64,000 bases of DNA from NCBI GenBank assembly GCA_021234155.1, contig JAJEKV010000002.1, positions 5,990,025 through 6,054,024 of the forward strand, given 5' to 3'. The position numbers were made by a program, and so were the translations under genes. The first letter of the stretch is position 1; each line of letters begins with the position of its first letter. The notes beneath the pieces were generated by a model. It did no database searches. It was not told where the DNA came from and was given only the letters and a program-made list of their open reading frames with translations. Shown here in pieces: positions 54,523-64,000 of this stretch. This stretch comes from Isoetes taiwanensis (Eukaryota > Streptophyta > Lycopodiopsida > Isoetales > Isoetaceae).

Positions 54523-56395
54523 AACCTTCAAGCCGGAGCATGGGTGTGCACATCTCGCTGCGATTTCATAATTTATTTTTTAGGATGCGTATGCGTTCAA
54601 AATATGAAATACGAGTGCACCTATAATCTTTGAATGTAAAATAAAGGGAATTTAACCTCTAAAAAATAAATCAAATGTCTTGATAAAAACACATTGACGC
54701 ATACAACTAGTGATATAGCTATTGAATCTTATTTTCTTTCTTTGAAAACAACCCATTCAATGTTTTAGAGAAATAATCTATGGTTTCAGGCATGGTCAGT
54801 TATACATCCAAATCATATCCCCCTGGAACCCCCAAGTTATTATGCTACATATTCCAGACAATCAAAGCAAAGCAAACTTCTCAGCTCAATGTAAATTGTA
54901 AGTGTATAGAGAAATCCTCTAAATTAGCATATAACACTCTTATATGGAAATTCCTGTGTGCCTGCCACAATAAGAGCAAGATCTCATTTCTACAATGCGA
55001 ATATCCACAACACTATTTAGAGTCCATGAAAGCATCCATGTAATTTCCATTTCACATAGAGATTAACATCAAGGTACATGCCAATAGAAGAAGCATACCA
55101 TAGCACATATAATAAAAAAGCACAGGGTAGAAAATTCCTAAAGGGATATTGAAGTTATATGTGCACCATCACTTCTAAGGCCAGATTCTATGGAACATGA
55201 TTCCTCATCGTCTTATTTCCTTCTCTTGCCATGTGCTCCATGGGCTGCATAACAAAAGAAACAATTATTGCTTCGGATTCAAAGCAATATTGTGCCACAC
55301 CTAGGGGGTCATTAAGGAACTAGCATTAAAATTGACCTTAAAATAAAATAGTAAACTAGATCTTAGGATGGGGTATCATTTTTTTTGGATAGTGGTTGTT
55401 TGATCTTATAATAAAGAAGATATATTCTGGCCATTTAACCTTTAAATTTAAAATAAATTAGATATTTTCTAATTTTAGGAAGATAACAAATATTTAAAAA
55501 AAACTTTCCAAGTTCCGTCTCCCATTCTGGTTGAGATTAGTTCTCTTGTTGGAAGCAGAAGAAGCCAAGCTTTTGAAGCCAAGCTTTTGTTGTGGATAGC
55601 CGGAGCCAGATCCATGGAGCCATGAATGGGTGCGAGCATTTTTTGCATATTAATTAGTAAAAGTTCTTTTGCTTATCTTACGAGAGCTAGATAGATTAAT
55701 TACTTAGCTAGGAACTGACCCTTGTATGACTATCTAAATTTTATTAACCGTTATTCATTTATTTTGGGATTATGTCTGTTCCAAAATCATGCCACTTTGG
55801 TGCATAATTAGGGAATGAGTTGTTGTGAAGCCTCTTTTGTAATGTGCAAAATGTGATAGTAGACATATATATTACATTGTTGTTTTTACTTTATTAAAAA
55901 TCCATAGTGAAATTCCTCGACGCCTTATCTAGGATTCATAAAAACCCTTATCATATACATATTACACTAGACTGCCCCTAAAAAAACCCCATATTTCTAT
56001 ATGTGTATGTACGGTTTAAGTAAAAAAAACCCACCCGATTAACTCACATGTTATATACGGCCTACATTATGTGAAATCTCCGGGTGAATTCCATTGCATC
56101 GATGCAAATACAAACAAACTTATTGAACAGTGGAAAATGCATAAAGTAATATAATATTGCAGGTTTCTCTTATTCAATAATTGGAGAATAAACTCCTTTT
56201 TTGTACATACTTCAAAATGACGTAGATAAGGGGCTTAAGATTCACCTTTGATGGAAGCAAATGTTTGGAGCTGCCTTTCCGGGTTGCCTTCTTAAAGATA
56301 AACCTTTATATCTGAAGCCAATTGAGTTTATATACTAGAAGTATCAAGACAGGAATGAGAGTAACACACTTATAGTAGACGACTCCGAGTTCAAG
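54523..56395. other. No gene seen
   Basis: AT-rich. GAAGCCAAGCTTTTG is directly repeated near 55560-55590. Nothing else is recognised. Confidence 0.5.
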
Positions 56396-56684
56396 ATGCT
56401 TTTCAATCCCAACGAAAATTGCATATGCCCACCTTCATGGCATGAAAAGGATGTGGAAGACACAGGTCTCTTGACACTTTTGCAACCATGGCTAAAGGGT
56501 CTGTTGACAACAACAGACCTGCAACAGTATGTGAAGCAGAACCCTTTACATAATCCAACCGACACACTAACAACAGCTGTCTGGAGGCAAATGGTTTCAG
56601 AGGGCTACAGGGACAGAGATGCCTTGTACAGGCTGTGGAATGACCAAATTTTGAATGTAATGTAATGTAATGTAATGTAATATA
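56396..56684 (+). mobile_element. Possible retroelement 3' end with TGTAA tail
   Basis: An 89-codon open frame (starting MLFNPNENCICPPSWHEKD and ending ALYRLWNDQILNVM) terminates directly in five tandem TGTAA units (about 56656-56682). An ORF ending at a pentanucleotide repeat is the layout of the 3' end of a non-LTR element, as seen at 41.2 kb with TTCTA. No reverse-transcriptase or zinc-finger motif is readable in the fragment, so the assignment rests on the tail. Confidence 0.4.
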
Positions 56685-57126
56685 AATTTCAAACATGAAC
56701 AATAAACTTGTATATATTGGCTTCACATCTCCTATGACCAGGTTGTATATCTTGTAGCGATATCTAATACAAGAGTTTTTATCTCCATACATCGATCTAC
56801 ATGTTGCACTTTCTGCTTTGTTTCATAAATCAAAAGAAAAGCCATTGATATTCTTTATAACAAGTTCACAGAATAGGTTAACTTCTTGATGCAACAATTG
56901 ATGAACATTTTATACTTTCTGATTTACATTGTGGTTGAAAACAGGATATTGTGTGATACTAAAATTGAAGTATATAAATGTACTTTAGACTAAAAAATAA
57001 GTAACTTAGAAGAAACTTGCAGCAAGCGACAAGTTTTCTGAATTTAACAGAAGACGATGGCAAATATGAAAGTTCCTTTGTACTCATATGCACTTAACAA
57101 TCTCAAATAGGCTTGATATAAGCATG
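56685..57126. other. No gene seen
   Basis: AT-rich sequence between the TGTAA tail and the transposase-like remnant. Confidence 0.45.
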
Positions 57127-58410
57127 TCATGCACCTCTCGTGTGATCATGCATGTTGTATGTGCCCCCTTCAATTTTTGCTGGTATCAATACTATTTTGT
57201 CATCCAACAACTTGTACTTGCGGTTTGTGCCTTGCAGCAGTTTATAGTAATGACCAACTATAACCCTGTCATCAGCAAGCATTCTATTTCCATAGTCGTC
57301 AACCATGTCTTCCTGAAGAGTATGCATCTCCTTCATGCATAGGAGAATGAAGTATGGAACATTTTCATGATTCCCTAGAGCGGCAAGCAAAAGATGCAAA
57401 TATGTCTCCAATTTAGAGTACTTCGGATAGTTCTTGCTCATCAACTGCAAATAGAACAACTAGCTCTTCTTGTTCATAACCTGGGCCAAACTAGGCTCCA
57501 GTTTGTGCAGCTTCCACGCAACAATGCTGGAGATTTTCACGTTCTCCCCATCTGAAATTCAAGCAACCATTGCAAAAACATGACATGGATCTATACATGA
57601 CAAGTGTTGGGTCAGCTGGATTAATAACAGACACACAATGTATAGCTAGAGTACTAGGCAATGTCTCACAACTTGAACGAGGGTCCATGCTATGACCTCC
57701 CATATGACTCTGTCCATTTTGCACTTCTTTTGTTTGAGCAAACTGCAAGCAGAATTGGTACCCAAAATCGGAACACTATTCTCTTTCCTTTTCTTATATG
57801 GAAGGAACCTTTTCTCCAAAGCGGGCTGCCGGTCATGTTCTCATTTCCCATGACCTGAGCTAAAATAATTCCACTGCATTCTAATTCCATACCTGTTATA
57901 ATACTGGGCCACATTCAAATAGAAGGCTTGAGAATACTTAAACTGAGCAACACACCCATCAGACTACATGACATGGTATTTGATGTGCTCGAAACGTTTT
58001 TGCATCATCCAAGTATGGTGTTTCTTGAGTGCATCCTGAACAAAGAAAGCATCATGCTTCATAACATCGTAAACATACAAATGAACAGTTTTTTCAGCTC
58101 GACGTTGACTTTCATCATGGTTATATGCGCCAAAATGGTTATCTGGTCATCGTTCCAATGCTCGGATTGAACCTCCCTGAGTGGCTGCAAAGTATAGTTC
58201 TGTGCAAAGTCCATTACTGACAAAACAGAATCATCCCTCAAATTTTGCACTGATTTCTTGAATTGTTTGCTCTACCAACTTGCTGAAAAGTTGTGAATAG
58301 TGAACCTTGCAAGGTGCTGAAACATCTTGTCAAGCAATGTACCTGGACTCTTGCTTTCAGTAACAAGCTTCAGCCTCTTTGAAGTGCCAGCTTTGGAAGG
58401 TTCGTTCACG
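57127..58410 (-). pseudogene. Decayed DDE-type transposase-like ORF
   Basis: Minus-strand pieces in one order. GTLLDKMFQHLARFTIHNFS (about 58340-58280) is followed by a stop, then NLRDDSVLSVMDFAQNYTLQ and EVQSEHWNDDQITI (about 58245-58150). After a frame change come VYDVMKHDAFFVQDALKK (about 58070), then MSDGCVAQFK with a stop just before it (about 57960), and MQWNYFSSGHGK (about 57860). The chain MDFAxNY, SEHW..DQ, KHDA, SDGCxxQFK, FxSxHGK is the layout of a known but here unnamed RNase-H-fold transposase-like family; its Asp residues are candidate catalytic ones. A Cys-rich piece (CFCNGCLNFRWGE) lies near 57590. An open block at 57459-57127 (ENVPYFILLCMKEMHTLQED, LADDRVIVGHYYKLL) may be its C-terminal part or a separate gene. 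At least two stops and two frame changes show that it is inactive. The N-terminal side abuts the LINE. Confidence 0.6.
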
Positions 58411-58413
58411 TAC

Positions 58414-60880
58414 TTTTTTTTTTTTTTTAAAGAATATAAGAATATATTAAACCACTAGAATGCGATCAAGTACAATGATAAGTGTGGTGCTAAGAAATGA
58501 AGCGCCCATCATGATCCACAATCTGTAGGAATGTCGACCAAATTTCCCGCTTAACTGTGCCAGACAAGCTGGAGACTTGGTAAGCCTGCCACAACTTATG
58601 CCTCAACATCGGAACCAATCGAGAAGGGCTAAGCACTGCATTCTGGAAGACCTTCGCTCTCCTTCTTTTCCAAATCAGCCACAAAAGCCAAGCTCTGCAT
58701 AAATGAAACGCCGCCGGCTTGGCTTTGCCGCCTTCACCGCTAGGAAGGACTCCCAAGAGAATCTTCTGACTGCATAGTGAAGTCCCAAAGAGGGCTCTCA
58801 CCCAGGACCAAGCTGCCCCTACCTCTGTGCATAGCACAAAGCAGTGCTCAATGGTCTCACGTCGCCTCCCACATAAAGGGCATGTTTCCGCTACCTGAGG
58901 CTTGAACCTGTGGACTCGAACATTCACCCTGAGGCTACGGTGCAAGATCTGCCACAAAAGAGTACGGATTTTAGGAGGAGGCAATGTATTCCACACCCAC
59001 TTCCACATGGCGGGCCACTTACTCCCGGAAGCTTAAGCGACCACTTATCCGGCGGCAGCGTGTCTGGCGCTAGGAGCACATAAGCCGATGCTACAAACTA
59101 AGATGCATCAAGTCCACTATGCGACTTCCAAACGCGATTGACTTGAGAAGACAACTGCAATGGAATAGCATTGGCAATTCTCGCCCAAGTCCGTATGTCC
59201 CAATCAGCCAAGGCCAAATCTCTCCTAAAAAACTCCCACGGGCGCCAGATGACCCTCCCAATACCCGATCCACGGATGGATGTTACCCCTGCAAGCAATC
59301 CATCGGTGAGAAAACACGGGTGTAGGGAAGAGGCCAAGGGAGATGCAGAGTCCAAGGATACCCGTGAGAAAGGGCGATGAGGCTACCATACACTTGCTAG
59401 GATCCAATGAGAAGAGAACCTTGACCACCTTCCGTGCCTTGGGGAGACCCTTAAGAAAAGGCTAAGCATGAGGGAATGGCCGCAAATCCTCAAAACAGAG
59501 CCCACGATAACCGAAAGCTGGAATAGCCGGCTTCCTAAACACAATAGAGTGACGGTTTAATCGTGCCTAACAGAGCCAAACACGGGGATTGTTGCTCCCG
59601 CAACAACCGCCCGGATGAATTTCGACACGGAACCTTCGTGGTGCAACGACACATCAAGCATACCCAAACCCCCGCGCATGCGGGGACTTTTACACACTTC
59701 CACCACGCGACCTTCTTTGTAGCCCCTCATTCCCTCCCCAAACAAAATTGCGAATGGTGTCATCCAACTCCTTAACCACACTTTCGGCAGCAAGTATGCG
59801 TGAGGTGCGTAAACATGAGTGCTTCTGAGCGACTTGGCTACCGAATCCTACCGGTCATGGTGAGTTTACTTCCCCTCCACCAATTCAAATGTCGCTTAAG
59901 ATTACGTAATGTCTCCGTCCAAATTGCTCTAGCATTAATGTCCAAGCCAAATGGTATGCCTAACAGTTTGGCGGTACGTGTGTGGCGGTGTTAGAGCCTT
60001 AACCGACTCAACCACGCGGGAGGAGGTTCCTCCAGTACCCACATGGCCGAAAGCACCGACCCGGTTAAGCAAGCATCCCGAAGCTAAAGAAAAGGCATCC
60101 AAAATATTCTTGGTCGCCTCGGAGATTGGACTCATCTGCATGAAGAAAGAGGAATGTATCATCATAAAATTATTTGCAAACACCTTTGCGACCCATCATC
60201 CATGTGGAGACCTTGCACCAAATTGTCGCAAGAATTGCCACCAAAAAAAGTGCGAGAGAGCTTACGCCACTATAGTGAGCAGGAAGGGGGCCAGCGGACA
60301 TCCCCGCCTAATGCCTCGACCCACGAGAGAAGATTGAAGAGGTCTCACCCTGACACCACAATGTCGCCCTAGCAGACACGTGCAGCTTCATAACCGTTTC
60401 CCTGAAACTAGGCCCGCACCCAAAGGCCTGCATCATATCGACCAAGAACGCGCCACCGACAATCGTCATAAGCCTTAGCAAAATCCGACTTAAGAAAAAC
60501 AAGGGGTCTGCCTCATCCTCTGAGCCCAATGCACTCCCTCAAAAGCGGTGACCACATTATGAAGAATATTCACGAGGTATAAAACCGGCATCGCTCTGCA
60601 CTAATTGCGTGAACTAGTACTGGCTTAAGCCTCTCAGCCAAAGCCTTAGCAATGATTTTATACACTACAGACAACAGAGTAATAGGCCTCCAGTGTAAAC
60701 ACTTGCCATTCAATGTTCTCATTCTGCGACTCTTTCTCCTTAGGACAAATTTGAATATTTTCAGTGGCACAGCTCTGGCACTCTCCCTTAATACAATCCA
60801 AATTGTGCCACTTTTTACCTTCCTTGTCATAGACTATAGCTCTCCACATAGAGCTAACATTTTGAAATGTTTTCGAAGGA
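58414..60880 (-). mobile_element. Minus-strand L1-type LINE ORF2 remnant
   Basis: The poly(A) end is the 15-T run at 58414-58428. Reading leftward from about 60830: CLHWRPITLLSVVYKIIAKA (start of the reverse transcriptase), then VFLKSDFAKAYDDCR near 60500 (motif A with its Asp kept). VFANNFMMIHSS follows near 60180 (active-site FADD changed to FANN), then FSLASGCLLNRVG. A thumb/connection part comes next, with MRGGLGMLDVSLHHEGS near 59680, and the zinc-binding domain CPLCGRRRETIEHCFVLC near 58860. The ORF ends at 58490. Several frame changes and stops occur. The endonuclease and ORF1 are missing, so it is 5'-truncated. Target-site duplications were not identified. It lies at the N-terminal end of the transposase remnant on the same strand and may have inserted into it. 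Confidence 0.88.
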
Positions 60881-60919
60881 GCTTGGCACACGCCATTGTT
60901 CACAACAAGAGAATGGTCA
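60881..60919. other. Junction between the LINE and the GCGACGT block
   Basis: Short sequence with no recognised content. The exact 5' end of the LINE lies about here. Confidence 0.4.
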
Positions 60920-61365
60920 TTTTGCGACGTGGGCTTGCGACGTTCCTGCGATGTGACGTCGCAATTGACGTGACCATGCGACGTCAATGCGACATCACGT
61001 CGCAGGAACGTCGCATGCGACGTGTACTGCGACGTCTGACACTCGTGACCTGGCAGATTTGTCACGCCAGGTGGATGTCGGTGCCAAGTGGACGACAGTT
61101 GCCACATTTGCGACGTCACGTCGCATGCGACGTCGCGTCACTTGGTCTATCTGTCACGCCAGGTGGACTGGGGCCCCGGGTGGATGACAGGTGACACGCC
61201 AGGTGGATGTCTGCGACGTGATGTCGCATGCGACGTGACGTGACATTACAGAATGGATGACACGTCAGTACGTATTTGCCAAGTGTACTGCCAAGTTGTA
61301 GGTGACCTGGCAGGTGACCGTTGACAATACGTCGCGTGCGACGTATACAGCGACGTCAAAAACGC
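60920..61365. repeat. GCGACGT-dense palindromic block
   Basis: By hand count GCGACGT occurs 11 times on the plus strand and its complement ACGTCGC six times within about 430 bp. The 16-bp palindrome ACGTCGCATGCGACGT occurs exactly twice (61008-61023 and 61118-61133), with near-copies at about 61222 and 61328. A second repeated string, CACGCCAGGTGGA, occurs at about 61063, 61155 and 61196. The spacing is irregular, so this is not a simple tandem satellite. No coding sequence is supported. Confidence 0.85.
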
Positions 61366-62277
61366 ATTTCTTAGTTGGGTGAACATGTGTGGTCTTCTGG
61401 CCACGGAACTTGCTCCCCAGGGCAATGTCGACGTCCTGAGTCCATTGGCAGAGACGAATCGCGGTTCCGAGGAGGGGAGATCGCCCGTCCGTCCCCAGGG
61501 CCTTGGGGAGAGGAAATTCGGGGCAAGCAGCTTCCGGGGGGATTTTAAGGTCCTTGCTCTGGCGTCAACACCCCCACTCCATGTCAAGACACGACGCAAG
61601 GTCCCGGCCGAATCTGATAAGGAGAGGGCCTCCGAAACGTAAACCCTGTGGGTTGCCAGTTTCTAGAAGGGTTTGCGTTTTGGGGGCCAAGACTTGGTCT
61701 GTTGCACTTGGGACTGGCCGAGAAGCCGCTGCGGTAGAGAATCGGAGCAAGGGGAACCGGCGGGCGGAGTTTGGGTCTGTCCTCCTCCCGATGTGGCAAG
61801 TAGAAGTCGGGGGGCTTTTGCGGTGACAAGACATTCATAAATTCGCAATTAATGCATTGTGCGAAAATAAATTCTGATTTTTTGCCGCCTAGATTCCTAA
61901 TTCATCTCCAAAGCACACAGCCCAATTTTGAAATTTTGAGGAGAAGGTCTAGGTCAAAGGGTTAGCATTAGAACGGTCGGGCAGCCCGGTTTGCGGAACA
62001 ACCAGTGGCACCCTTCCCCAAGTCAAACGCGGCCGGGATCTTGCGGGGATCCCTCACAAGAGGGGAGAGTCCAGACCCCAAGAGGCGGGATCAAAAAGTT
62101 CCCCGAGGCAGCCCTTCTGGCGGCGCTCCCGGGCCTGACGCTAATGACCACCCTTCCGGAGCGGTTCCCCTATCGGACCGTTGGATCCTCCGTTCAGGGC
62201 CCCTCTTGGGGAAGGCCCAAAAGATTCAGATCGGTCCAGAGAACTTGTCAAACCGCTGGGCGCCCCGAGGTCGGCCT

Positions 62278-62289
62278 TGTATAAACCGC
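62278..62289 (+). promoter_or_regulatory. TATA-like element in array unit 1
   Basis: TGTATAAACCGC in a GC-rich context, at the same place in the unit as TATATAAACC in unit 2. A promoter role is inferred from sequence and conservation only. Confidence 0.4.
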
Positions 62290-63375
62290 GATGTTTTGTC
62301 GTTCGCACCGGGAGGCTCGAATGGCAAATCGACCGCCAAATCATCCGGAATGGCGAAATTACCCTAGGGAGCAAGTTACAAGGTCGGTTTTGCAAAAAGA
62401 AAGAAACACTCACGCCCGCATCCACATCTTAGGCCAATTGACTACGAGTGTGATGGAAGTGAGCTACTTTGGCGCTTCTTGGAGGTCGGGTGGTCTTCGC
62501 CCGCGGAACTTGGTCCCCGGGGCAATATCGGCGTTTCGAGTCCATTGGCGAGCCAAATCGTGATTCCGAGGAGAGGGAGATCGCCGTCCGGGTCCCGGGG
62601 GCCTGGGGAGAGGAAATTCGGGGCAAGCGGCTTCAGGGGGGATTTTAGGGTCCCCGCCTCAGGCCAACACCCCCACTCCACGTCAAGTCCGCGGCGCAAG
62701 GTCCCGGTCAAATCGACAAGGAGAGGGCCTCAAACGTAAACCCCGTGGGTTGCCGTGTTCTAGAAGGGTTTGCGTTTTGGGGGCGAGACTTGGTCATTTG
62801 CACTTGGGACCTGGCCGAGATCTTTGCGGTAGAGAATACGGAGCAAGGGGAACCGACGGGGCGGAGTTTGGGCCTGTCCCTCCCCGATGTGGCAAGTAGA
62901 AGTGGGGGGTGCTTTTGCGGTGGCAAGACATTCATAAATTCGCAATTAATGCATTGTATGAAAATAAATTCTGATTTTTGCCCATTTGGAATCTCTCGAC
63001 ACACCTAATTTCGAAATTTTTGGAGAAGGTCTAGGCCAAAGGGTTAGCATTAGAGCGGTCGGGGCGGCCGATTCTGCGGGAGGCAACCGAAGTGGCACCC
63101 TTCCCCAAGTCAAACGAGGCCCGGGACCTTGCGGGGATCCCTCACAAGAGGGGAGAGTCCAGGACCCCAAGAGGCGGGATCCAAAAAGTTCCCGAGGCAG
63201 CCCTTCTGGCGGGCAAGCCCCGGGGGCTGCACGCTAATGACCACCCTCCCGGAGCCCGGTTCCCCTATCCGACCGTTGGATCCTCCGTTCAGGAGCCCCT
63301 CTTCGAGAAGGCCCAAAAGATTCCAGATCGGTCCGGGAGAACTTGTCAAACCGCGGGGCGTCCTGAGGTCGGCCT

Positions 63376-63385
63376 TATATAAACC
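63376..63385 (+). promoter_or_regulatory. TATA-like element in array unit 2
   Basis: TATATAAACC, a better TATA-box match than in unit 1, followed by GCAGTGTTTTGTCG, which is also shared between the units apart from one or two bases. Confidence 0.45.
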
Positions 63386-64000
63386 GCAGTGTTTTGTCGT
63401 TCGGGCACCGGGGAGGCTCCGGAATGGCAAATCGACCCTGCCAAATCATCCAGAATGGCGAAATTACCCTAGGGAGCAAGTTACAAGGTCGGTTTTGCAA
63501 AAGAAAGAAACATTCACGCCCTCCACGACAGTATCCCGCATCCACATCCTAGGCCAATTGACTACGAGTGTGATGGAAGTGAGCTACTTTGGCGCTTCTT
63601 GGAGGTCGGGTGGTCTTCTAGCCACGGAACTTGGTCCCCAGGGCAATATCGACGTTCTGAGTCCATTGGCAGAGCCAAATCGCGATTCCGGAGAGGGGAG
63701 GTCACCCGTCCGTCCCCAGGGCCTTGGGGAGAGGAAATTCCGGGGCAAGCGGCTTAGGGGGATTTTAGGGTCCCCGCCTCAAGGTCAATACCTCCACTCC
63801 ACGTCAAGTCACGGCGCCAAGGTCCCGGCGAATCGGGACAAGGAGAGGGCCTCCGAAACGTAAACCATGTGGGTTGCCAGGTTCTAGAAGGGTTTGCGTT
63901 TTGGGGGCCGAGACTTAGTCTATTGCACTTGGGACTGGCGAGAAGCCGCAGCCGAGAATACGGAGCAAGGGGAACCGGCGGAGCGAGTTTGGGCCTGTCC

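Larger units (their letters stand above)
61380..64000. repeat. GC-rich tandem array, about 1.1-kb unit
   Basis: TGGTCTTC followed by CACGGAACTTG-like sequence recurs at 61390, 62491 and 63611, giving two full units of 1101 and 1120 bp and a third cut by the window edge. The order of blocks is the same in each unit: GGGAGAGGAAATTC, GTTTGCGTTTTGGGGGC, CATTCATAAATTCGCAATTA, GAGAAGGTCTAGG, TGGCACCCTTCCCCAAGTC, GACCGTTGGATCCTCCG, a TATA-like element, TAGGGAGCAAGTTACAAGG, GACTACGAGTGTGATGGAAG. Units differ by many one-base indels in G/C runs and by substitutions. ORFs are not conserved between units, so the array is noncoding. It may be a satellite or an intergenic spacer of a repeated gene; no rRNA coding sequence is present. 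Confidence 0.9.

Noticed and set aside
58414-60919. Target-site duplication for the large LINE
   Set aside because: The sequence next to the T-run (CGTTCACGTAC) was not found again near the 5' end.
60652-61194. 180-codon plus ORF across the LINE 5' end and the GCGACGT block
   Set aside because: It crosses two unrelated repeats and half of it is antisense to the reverse transcriptase.
61379-62739. Several overlapping ORFs of 60-120 codons on both strands of the array
   Set aside because: Frames are not conserved between units and show no domain; GC-rich sequence has few stops.
63129-63863. 244-codon open frame in the tandem array
   Set aside because: The corresponding frame in the previous unit is broken by indels and encodes a different peptide, so it is a chance ORF in GC-rich repeats.

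Overview
The window is nuclear DNA from a land plant with a large, repeat-rich genome. The evidence is one gene with plant-style GT-AG introns and a condensin-II product, remnants of a PLS-type pentatricopeptide (PPR) gene and of a class III peroxidase, LINEs, LTR retrotransposons primed by initiator tRNA-Met, and a nuclear 18S rRNA fragment. The PPR style and a repeat-borne ORF family at 20.7-23.3 kb suggest a seed-free vascular plant (fern or lycophyte). That placement is inference, and a gymnosperm is not excluded. There are no operons, CRISPR arrays or other bacterial features.

Layout. 1-2773: the 5' end of a minus-strand LTR retrotransposon (broken gag, a leader with twin stem-loops, primer-binding site, complete 1.58-kb LTR). 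5119-6068: a 5'-truncated LINE with target-site duplications. 6390-9384: a decayed minus-strand PPR gene interrupted by an 18S rRNA piece. 11.8-12.5 kb: a broken class III peroxidase. 12.5-19.3 kb: no gene. 19.3-27.3 kb: gag and pol debris of Ty3/gypsy type around a multiply broken ORF that carries a SAM-methyltransferase-like motif, ending in a 0.6-kb tandem duplication. 27.3-34.1 kb: no gene, with small duplications. 34.1-35.6 kb: a gag zinc knuckle and an unidentified ORF. 37.5-38.1 kb: a short Cys-rich ORF of unknown role. 39.1-41.2 kb: a LINE with ORF1 and endonuclease but no reverse transcriptase, ending in a TTCTA repeat.

45.8-52.3 kb holds the only clearly intact gene. It has ten exons and an unbroken 1551-residue reading frame for CAP-D3, the HEAT-repeat subunit of condensin II. 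Every junction keeps frame.

53.4-54.1 kb has a minus-strand series of small exon-like units. 57.1-60.9 kb has a decayed DDE-type transposase next to a 2.4-kb LINE whose catalytic FADD has become FANN. 60.9-61.4 kb is very dense in GCGACGT and its complement. From 61.4 kb to the edge runs a GC-rich tandem array with a unit of about 1.1 kb and a TATA-like element in each complete unit.

Apart from CAP-D3, and possibly the ORFs at 37.5 and 35.1 kb, everything recognisable is mobile DNA or its debris. The genes do not form a pathway. The best candidates for something undescribed are the methyltransferase-like repeat ORF, the GCGACGT palindrome block with its neighbouring array, and the mini-exon series.
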